From Bifidobacterium parmae (GTDB lineage: Bacteria; Actinomycetota; Actinomycetes; Actinomycetales; Bifidobacteriaceae), in assembly GCF_002860365.1 (NCBI RefSeq), contig NZ_NMWT01000015.1:1-58738 (forward strand): a DNA stretch of 58,738 nt, in the 5' to 3' direction. This document shows positions 53,601 through 58,738 of this stretch, in pieces. The stretch's first letter is position 1. Every line of letters begins with the position of its first letter. Under the pieces are notes generated by a model that saw only the letters and a program-made list of their open reading frames with translations, made no database searches and had not been told where the DNA came from. The position numbers and the translations under genes are program-made.

Positions 53601-53985
53601 GGTCGGTGGCGAGTCGGTAGTGCCTGTGAGGGTGGAGTCGCAGTTGGGGTCGTTGTCGGTGACGCGTCTTGCGGGTGCGACCCGGTATGGGACGAGCGCG
53701 GAGGTGGTGGCTTACGCGTTGGAGCATAGGATCCTGGAGGCGGATGGCGTGGTGTTGGCGTCTGGTGAGAATTATCCCGACGCGTTGGCCGGTGGCGCGC
53801 TTGCGGGTCGTACGGGGAACGTGTTGGCGTTGGTGGATGGGCCGGATGCGCGGTCGGTCGGGTTGGCTGCGGAGGCGCAGTCGGACGGGAACCGGGAGAC
53901 GGCGTTCGTGTTGGGTGGTCCGGTCGTGTTCGGCCAGTGGACCATGGAGCGTATCGCCGCCAAACTCAACAAACACATCCAATAG
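50692..53985 (+). CDS. Secreted GH25 lysozyme with ricin-like and CWB2 repeats
   Basis: The protein has 1097 residues. An unusually long n-region (1-38) precedes a signal peptide (MTRAVRAAVASLAAAAMLGA to ASA). An Ala/Asp-rich linker leads to the GH25 muramidase domain at about 276-490 with DVSTWQG and the catalytic FYDLETW. Two ricin-type beta-trefoil modules with repeated GxxVQQWxxNxxxAQRW motifs fill about 500-780. Three CWB2 cell-wall-binding repeats (RLAGVTRYETADAVV and similar) run from 785 to the end. It should cut or remodel peptidoglycan at the cell surface. CAAGGAG sets the start at 50692. The CWB2 DNA appears identical to that of the amidase gene at 55743. Confidence 0.9.
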   Translation: MVGKKRFGALAHAVDALEQTREHSPAEHDPAESRMSRMTRAVRAAVASLAAAAMLGAVCVAPASALADVNADAAAVAAGASGAASGASGASVSAFKMQTIADASDDADAMPENPNAALPDKVSSEIADDATVVSEQYAATPEGELKDIETGETVTDPKIVGTESKQPDPLAKTDGESFIPVSAADVKEKVAANGGDVNAGAGAADGTNDANGADGAGNADAGASAQRRNNTADGANSSVKLAALQNNEYGAHWGSYNGTQAFYDARNNLFAQQAKGVIDVSTWQGTIDWQAAKNAGVEGAIIRLSFGWGNGFDTQARRNISECKRLGIPFGVYVFSYAESAADGASEGADVVNLLRQAGVNPGDLSYPVFYDLETWTYTGHKSPTSPSVYEGMVNAWYAKLQAAGYNNLSVYSYTSYLNTALNSASIHAKTRWVAQYGSTMQYTAFPTNDRGWQYTSGGSINGISGRVDLNAFGNLEYQAGYDVRGLEKLSLPKGVYYVDASSKLDSSLMIENGSSSAGAAARLQSGERDAMKFQFVPQDDGSYEIVNVNSGLALDVQGGSAVKGAVVQQWTRNNTSAQRWWLRVAENGGVFVQSVLGNWVLDLAGGNTGDGTRVQLYAPNASDAQRFVIADAGVAVPDGSVRLGASSQGALSLGVADGSYDDGAKLQLQNWSGADSQLFRFGRVGNGLVEVRSVNSGKLVEVASGAMMNGARIQQWPSNGSLAQRWSLRDAGNGAVALVNAKSGRVIDVTGGNMTAGTMVQSYGWNGTAAQSWSVVKAGSKRGSLSRLAGVTRYETADAVVAAGFERSDWVVVASGEAFPDALSASALAGALDAPVLLSGPDGGDVLASRIRSLGAKRAVLIGSEAALSSALEDRVRGLVSEHRVVRFGGSTRYGTSLGVLRDAPGELGSAVVWSDTVIVASGEGPYDALSASPLAYRLKAPVVLAGRDGLDEAMVRAVRDAGFRKVLLVGGESVVPVRVESQLGSLSVTRLAGATRYGTSAEVVAYALEHRILEADGVVLASGENYPDALAGGALAGRTGNVLALVDGPDARSVGLAAEAQSDGNRETAFVLGGPVVFGQWTMERIAAKLNKHIQ
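53050..53849 (+). repeat. Near-identical CWB2 segment, copy 1
   Basis: About 800 bp encoding most of the three CWB2 repeats match 57939-58738 at a constant offset of 4889 bp, with no difference in the stretches I compared. The match probably continues past the window edge. The ricin-like regions just upstream are clearly diverged. Confidence 0.88.
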
Positions 53986-54008
53986 ACTCGTCGGCCTATA
54001 ATGCGCGT

Positions 54009-55058
54009 ATGACTACTGAAGTGATTTCACAGTTGGACGTGCAGCGATTCGGTCCGTTCGACAAGGATTATGAGCTGACGTTCGAGCCTTCGATCAACCT
54101 GATTGTCGGCGATAACGGTACGGGGAAATCCCAACTGCTGAAATTGCTGTATTCCTGCACGGCGGTCATGCACGATGTAACCGACGATTCCGAACTGACG
54201 AAATCCAACCTGCAGAAGAAGGTCGCCTCCAAGCTCTTGGGAGTGTTCTCTCCTGATTCGCTGGGGCGTCTGACGAATCGTCAGCGGGGGCGTGCCAAAG
54301 CGGTTGTCGGCATCTCCTATGCAGGCAAGAAGCAACCACTCCGGTTCAGTTTCGCCACGAATTCCAAGACTGAAGTGAAGGTCGACGCCATTCCGGAGGC
54401 GCATGTGGACTCCACGCCGGTGTTCCTCCCCTCCCGCGAACTGATGTCCATTTTCCCGGGATTCGTATCCCTGTATGATTCCCGTCAGGTCGCGTTCGAC
54501 GAGACGTGGCGTGACACGTGTAACCTGCTGGGCAGGGCGCCGCTGCGACGTACGCCCGGCAGCGATGTAGATAGGGCATTGCAACCGATCATGGGCATTC
54601 TCGGTGGGAAAGTGGATGAGAACGCCGGCAGATTCTATCTGCATCGGGATGAGGGCACGTTCGAGATGCCGCTTGTCGCGGAAGGCCTGCGCAAGCTGGC
54701 CACCATCTACCGGCTGGTGCAGTCCGGTGTGCTGTTGAACAGTGGTTTTCTGTTCTGGGATGAACCGGAGGCGAATCTGAATCCGGCGAGTCAGAAAGCC
54801 ATCGTCCAGACGGTGATTGAGCTCGCCAAAGCCGGTGTGCAGGTGTTCATGGGTACGCATAGCGCGTATCTCCTGCGCCAGTTCGATTACGAATCTCGCC
54901 ACAACAAGGCAGTGACGGGAATCGGTTATACGGCGTTGCGTCGTACGGGCACCTCGATCGATATCGCACAGGGGTCCTCGTTGTCTGATTTCGATGAGGA
55001 GTATCTGCAGACATTGAAGGCCGAATATGAGCAGACCGAGCTGTTGCTGGACGAGTGA
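54009..55058 (+). CDS. AAA/ABC-type ATPase of a two-gene ATPase-nuclease module
   Basis: The 349-residue cytoplasmic protein has all the parts of an ABC/SMC-like ATPase (AAA_15/AAA_21 group). Walker A is IVGDNGTGKSQLLKLLY (residues about 32-48), and a middle section follows with VFLPSRELMSIFPGF. A signature-like region reads LVAEGLRKLATIYRL, Walker B FLFWDEPEANLNP, and the switch His sits in VFMGTHSAYLL. Similar stand-alone ATPases power defence systems such as Septu, Gabija and PARIS by controlling a nuclease. The next gene, 42 bp on, encodes a PD-(D/E)XK-type protein. Codon use is less GC-extreme than in the flanking envelope genes, suggesting transfer. The ATG at 54009 lacks a strong Shine-Dalgarno. 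Confidence 0.82.
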   Translation: MTTEVISQLDVQRFGPFDKDYELTFEPSINLIVGDNGTGKSQLLKLLYSCTAVMHDVTDDSELTKSNLQKKVASKLLGVFSPDSLGRLTNRQRGRAKAVVGISYAGKKQPLRFSFATNSKTEVKVDAIPEAHVDSTPVFLPSRELMSIFPGFVSLYDSRQVAFDETWRDTCNLLGRAPLRRTPGSDVDRALQPIMGILGGKVDENAGRFYLHRDEGTFEMPLVAEGLRKLATIYRLVQSGVLLNSGFLFWDEPEANLNPASQKAIVQTVIELAKAGVQVFMGTHSAYLLRQFDYESRHNKAVTGIGYTALRRTGTSIDIAQGSSLSDFDEEYLQTLKAEYEQTELLLDE

Positions 55059-55100
55059 CCTTCGTATGACTGGACGATATGAGCGGCTGGTGATGGTCTG

Positions 55101-55655
55101 ATGCAGACGTTTGAACAGGATGCCAACGTGTATGAATTTCCGGATGATTGCGTGGTCATGGCGGATTTCGACAAGAAGCCGTTCTTTACCAGACTGTCCG
55201 GTGCACAGGCGATTCAGGCCAAAGGCTGCGACATCATCGCCATTCCGGACGGCGATACATTGTATCTGATCGAAGCGAAGGACTATTCGCATAAGAACCC
55301 CGGCGAGATGCCCCCGAAAGCTCCCGATCTGGCGCGCACCATAGCTCGTAAGAGCTTCGATACTCTGGCATGTCTCATGATCGGAGCCACGCAATCCGAG
55401 GATGAGACCGTCGATTTCTGCCGTAAGGCGCTGGCGTGTACGAGAATCATGGTGTGCGCCACGGTGGAGCCGTCTCGCAAGGTCGACACCCGGAACAGGG
55501 AAGATGCGAGGTATTTGATGCAGCTCAGGGAATGTCTGCGTCGTGAGGCCAAGGGACTGGTGCGCAGTCAACGGGACATCATGGTGACGAGGAATGCCGA
55601 TGCCGGACGGAAGGGCAAATTCTGGACGTCGCATTGGGCCCTGTCGCATGACTGA
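55101..55655 (+). CDS. Putative PD-(D/E)XK nuclease partner
   Basis: The 184-residue protein belongs to no family I can name. Residues 41-61 contain the restriction-endonuclease-like motif: Asp44 in GCDIIAI, then 13 residues to Glu58-Ala-Lys60 in LYLIEAKDYS. This is the D-x(n)-E-x-K geometry of the fold on a predicted beta hairpin. The remainder is helical and basic (RKSFDTLACLMIG, LRECLRREAKGLVRSQRD), ending in an aromatic WTSHWALSHD. It follows the ATPase by 42 bp and is likely co-transcribed. I infer a nuclease effector controlled by the ATPase. A structural or tRNA-targeting role is an alternative. Confidence 0.6.
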   Translation: MQTFEQDANVYEFPDDCVVMADFDKKPFFTRLSGAQAIQAKGCDIIAIPDGDTLYLIEAKDYSHKNPGEMPPKAPDLARTIARKSFDTLACLMIGATQSEDETVDFCRKALACTRIMVCATVEPSRKVDTRNREDARYLMQLRECLRREAKGLVRSQRDIMVTRNADAGRKGKFWTSHWALSHD

Positions 55656-55742
55656 TGTGGCGGTACGATAAGACCATAAGGGTTCGTGGTCGGTGTGGAC
55701 GCGATCGCCTGAGAGCGTGAAGTCGGGAGAAAGGCGTCCGTG

Positions 55743-58738
55743 ATGCGTCGGAATCTGTTGCGTATGGTCGTGGGTGGTGTCGCCGCCTTCTCGATGGTGA
55801 TGCCGGTGGTGCCGGCGATGGCCGATCCCGGTGCTGCCTCAGTCGCCGGTGCGGTGCGCGCGGCGGTGGCCACAACCGGTACGTCCGGTACGACGGGCAC
55901 CGTCACTACGGCTGTGGATACGTCCGCGGACGGTCCGTCGCACGTCGCGAAGACGCATGCGCCGAAGACGGAGGAGCAGTCGTTCACACCGGAATCCGCC
56001 GCCACGAGTGACCAGGATCAGCCGCAGGGGCCGCGTCGTAGCCGCCGGCAGGCGCAGCCCGGCGAGGCGGTCGTAGCGCAGGCCGATTTGTCCGGTCTGG
56101 CCACAGTGGGTGTGGACTGGCAGCAGCAGGATATGGATGACGTCGACAATGCGCCCACGTATGAGTTGCGGTATCTGACCGGCGGCACGTGGAGCGATTG
56201 GGTGGAGCTGCCGAGTGTGGACGAGGATACCGACACGATGGGCGTGAGCCCGTCCTATTACGTGGGTGAGGCCACGAAGGCGGAGGCACGGCTTACCCCG
56301 AAGAGCGGTCAGACGATTACCGAGGCGACGCTCGTCACCATCGATTCCGGGTATTCCGCCGCCGGCGACGCGCAGGGGAGCGCGTACAAGTCCGCTGTGA
56401 GGACCGCAGCCGCGGTCACCGCGTCCGGAACGATCCACACGCGCGAGGAGTGGTGGGTGAACGGCAATCCGGCGATGACGTGGCCGCCGGAGCGCACCGG
56501 CCATTGGAAGGGCGCGATCGTGCATCACACGGTGGACCGCAACAACTATTCGCAGGCGGAGGTGCCGGCGATGGTGAACGGCATCTACCTGTACCACAAT
56601 GTGCACAACGATTGGGGCGACATCGGCTACCAGCTGCTCGTGGACCGCTACGGCGGCATCTGGGAGGGACGCGACGAGGGCGTGCCGAATCAGGTCGTGC
56701 CCGCCAGCCAGGTGGCCGGCGCCCAATCCGTCGGATTCAACTACGACACGTTCGGTGTTTCGATGATCGGCAGCTACCATCTCAACGTGGCGCCCACGGA
56801 TGCGCAGATCAATTCGGTGGCGGCCGCGATCGCATGGGAGTTCAATGCGCTCGGCATCACCGACCCGTACGGCACGTTCCAGTACAAGGGCACGCAGCCG
56901 CGCATCACCGGTCATGGCGACCAGTCGCATTGGGTGGGAGGCAGCCTCAACCGCACCGCCTGCCCCGGCCAACAGGTGTGGAACCGTATGGGCGAGATCC
57001 GCGACAAGGTGTACGACGATCTCAATGATGTGACGCGTCTGCCGTTGTTGTCGGTCGGCTCCGGCACGTTCTACATCGACGCGGTGAGGAATCTGAAGTC
57101 GTCGCTGATAGTCGAGAACGGTTCCGCGGATTCGGGTGCATCGGTGCGCCTGCAGTCGGGTGAGCGGGATGCGATGCGGTTCGCGTTCAACCGTCAGTCG
57201 GATGGTTCGTATGAGATCATGAACGTGAATTCGGGTCTCGCGCTGGACGTGCAGGGCGGCAATGCGACGAGTGGCGCGGTGGTGCAGCAGTGGACGCGCA
57301 ACGGTTCGACCGCGCAGCGTTGGTGGCTGCGTGTGGCCGATTCGGGTGGTGTGTACATCCAGTCCGCATTGGGGAATTGGGTGCTTGATCTGACAGGCGG
57401 CGGCACGGCGGATGGTACGAAGGTGCAGCTGTATGCCCCCAATTGGACGTCGTCCCAGCAGTTCATCGTGGCGTCCGCGACCGCGACGGTGCCGGATGAT
57501 TCGGTTCGTCTCGCTCCGGCGGGCCATGATGCGACGACGTTCGGCGTGGCGGATGGTTCGTATGATGATGGCGCGAAGCTCCAGTTGCAGGATTGGAGTG
57601 GCGCGGATTCCCAGTTGTTCCGGTTCGATCGTGCGGGCAATGGTCTGTTTACGATTCGCAGCGTGAATTCCGCGAAGGTTCTGGATGCCGTGGGTGGCGG
57701 GACCGCGAACGGCACGCGCGTGCAACAGTGGCCGTCGAACGGGAGCATGGCCCAGCTGTGGGCATTGCGTGACGCGGGAAACGGTGCCATTGGCATCGCG
57801 AGCGCGAAGTCCGGCCGTGTGCTGGACATGCTCAACGAGCATGTGGAAGCCGGTACGGTGGTCCAACTCTACGATTGGAAGGGCATCGGCGCTCAGTCGT
57901 GGAGTGTGTCGGTTGTGACGTCGTCTCGTGGTGGGTTGTCTCGTTTGGCTGGTGTGACGCGGTATGAGACGGCTGATGCGGTTGTCGCGGCTGGGTTCGA
58001 GCGTTCGGATTGGGTGGTGGTCGCGTCTGGTGAGGCGTTCCCGGATGCGTTGTCTGCTTCGGCGTTGGCCGGCGCGTTGGATGCGCCGGTGTTGTTGTCT
58101 GGTCCTGATGGGGGTGACGTGCTTGCGTCGCGGATCAGATCGTTGGGTGCGAAGCGTGCGGTGTTGATTGGCAGTGAGGCGGCGTTGTCGTCCGCGTTGG
58201 AGGATCGGGTGAGGGGTCTGGTGTCGGAGCATCGGGTGGTGCGGTTCGGCGGTTCGACCCGGTATGGGACGTCGTTGGGCGTGTTGCGTGATGCGCCGGG
58301 TGAGCTTGGTTCGGCTGTGGTGTGGTCGGATACGGTGATCGTGGCGAGCGGGGAGGGCCCGTATGACGCGTTGTCGGCGTCGCCGTTGGCGTATCGGTTG
58401 AAGGCTCCGGTGGTGTTGGCCGGCCGGGATGGTTTGGATGAGGCCATGGTGCGGGCGGTCAGGGATGCCGGGTTCCGGAAGGTGCTGCTGGTCGGTGGCG
58501 AGTCGGTAGTGCCTGTGAGGGTGGAGTCGCAGTTGGGGTCGTTGTCGGTGACGCGTCTTGCGGGTGCGACCCGGTATGGGACGAGCGCGGAGGTGGTGGC
58601 TTACGCGTTGGAGCATAGGATCCTGGAGGCGGATGGCGTGGTGTTGGCGTCTGGTGAGAATTATCCCGACGCGTTGGCCGGTGGCGCGCTTGCGGGTCGT
58701 ACGGGGAACGTGTTGGCGTTGGTGGATGGGCCGGATGC
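55743..58738 (+). CDS. Secreted N-acetylmuramoyl-L-alanine amidase with ricin-like and CWB2 repeats (3' end beyond window)
   Basis: The frame stays open to the window edge (998 codons visible). A signal peptide MRRNLLRMVVGGVAAFSMVM to AMA opens it, and a Thr/Ser-rich linker follows. A PGRP/Amidase_2 domain spans about 230-425, with zinc ligands in AIVHHTVD and NRTACPGQQ and catalytic-region residues in DIGYQLLVDRYGGIWEGRDEG (in part). Two ricin-like trefoils follow (about 430-725), and CWB2 repeats from about 730. It cleaves the amide bond between muramic acid and the stem peptide at the cell surface. GAGAAAGG lies eight bases before the ATG. From about 57939 the DNA matches the lysozyme gene. 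Confidence 0.9.
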   Translation, partial: MRRNLLRMVVGGVAAFSMVMPVVPAMADPGAASVAGAVRAAVATTGTSGTTGTVTTAVDTSADGPSHVAKTHAPKTEEQSFTPESAATSDQDQPQGPRRSRRQAQPGEAVVAQADLSGLATVGVDWQQQDMDDVDNAPTYELRYLTGGTWSDWVELPSVDEDTDTMGVSPSYYVGEATKAEARLTPKSGQTITEATLVTIDSGYSAAGDAQGSAYKSAVRTAAAVTASGTIHTREEWWVNGNPAMTWPPERTGHWKGAIVHHTVDRNNYSQAEVPAMVNGIYLYHNVHNDWGDIGYQLLVDRYGGIWEGRDEGVPNQVVPASQVAGAQSVGFNYDTFGVSMIGSYHLNVAPTDAQINSVAAAIAWEFNALGITDPYGTFQYKGTQPRITGHGDQSHWVGGSLNRTACPGQQVWNRMGEIRDKVYDDLNDVTRLPLLSVGSGTFYIDAVRNLKSSLIVENGSADSGASVRLQSGERDAMRFAFNRQSDGSYEIMNVNSGLALDVQGGNATSGAVVQQWTRNGSTAQRWWLRVADSGGVYIQSALGNWVLDLTGGGTADGTKVQLYAPNWTSSQQFIVASATATVPDDSVRLAPAGHDATTFGVADGSYDDGAKLQLQDWSGADSQLFRFDRAGNGLFTIRSVNSAKVLDAVGGGTANGTRVQQWPSNGSMAQLWALRDAGNGAIGIASAKSGRVLDMLNEHVEAGTVVQLYDWKGIGAQSWSVSVVTSSRGGLSRLAGVTRYETADAVVAAGFERSDWVVVASGEAFPDALSASALAGALDAPVLLSGPDGGDVLASRIRSLGAKRAVLIGSEAALSSALEDRVRGLVSEHRVVRFGGSTRYGTSLGVLRDAPGELGSAVVWSDTVIVASGEGPYDALSASPLAYRLKAPVVLAGRDGLDEAMVRAVRDAGFRKVLLVGGESVVPVRVESQLGSLSVTRLAGATRYGTSAEVVAYALEHRILEADGVVLASGENYPDALAGGALAGRTGNVLALVDGPD
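57939..58738 (+). repeat. Near-identical CWB2 segment, copy 2
   Basis: This is the second copy of the roughly 800-bp segment at 53050-53849, in direct orientation, reaching the window end. The two copies bracket the ATPase-nuclease module and the N-terminal two-thirds of the amidase. Confidence 0.88.

Overview
The window is high-GC actinobacterial DNA and almost certainly chromosomal Bifidobacterium. The evidence is the dnaK-grpE-dnaJ-hspR cluster with HAIR operators, LacI regulators beside GH13 enzymes and a malEFG importer without its own ATPase, a livHMGFK cluster with an extended LivH, leaderless-type starts, and many GC-rich intergenic palindromes. I cannot name the species. All calls rest on reading translations and motifs; no database search was run.

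Layout. 0.3-2.5 kb: nitroreductase, DUF4235 protein, histidine phosphatase. 2.6-16.5 kb: an alpha-glucan locus with two LacI regulators, two GH13 enzymes, malE-malF-malG, a type I pullulanase, a HAD phosphatase and a TraX-like membrane protein. Its likely job is import of malto-oligosaccharides and their breakdown in the cytoplasm. 16.6-21.5 kb: the HspR-controlled chaperone cluster, interrupted by palindromic repeats. 22-23.9 kb: HAD phosphatase, DedA protein, tRNA-Ala. 23.9-25 kb: a gene-free stretch of hairpins and tandem repeats. 25-27.6 kb: purA and two crcB genes. 27.7-33.4 kb: a five-gene branched-chain amino-acid type ABC importer. 33.6-34.6 kb: a cupin and tRNA-Lys, -Thr and -Tyr.

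34.8-39.0 kb is a zinc-starvation island. A Zur-like palindrome lies between a CobW-like gene and a run of alternative ribosomal proteins (L28, L33, S14, L31B, L36, L32), followed by a ZnuA-ZinT fusion. 39.1-44.9 kb: a DUF488 protein, tRNA-Ser, a glycosyltransferase, a 1.5-kb gene-free region with two exact 21-bp-period arrays, a DUF559-like protein and an AEC transporter.

44.9-58.7 kb is accessory. hipBA, a DUF4143 ATPase and an AlbA_2 protein lie on the minus strand, separated by degenerate fragments of the AEC transporter gene. Next comes a GH25 lysozyme with ricin-like and CWB2 repeats. A compact ATPase plus PD-(D/E)XK nuclease pair follows, and then an amidase that shares an apparently identical 0.8-kb CWB2 segment with the lysozyme and runs off the window end. 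The ATPase-nuclease pair is the best candidate for an undescribed (defence-like) system. The 21-bp arrays and the compensated hairpins beside tRNA-Ala are the best unexplained non-coding signals.
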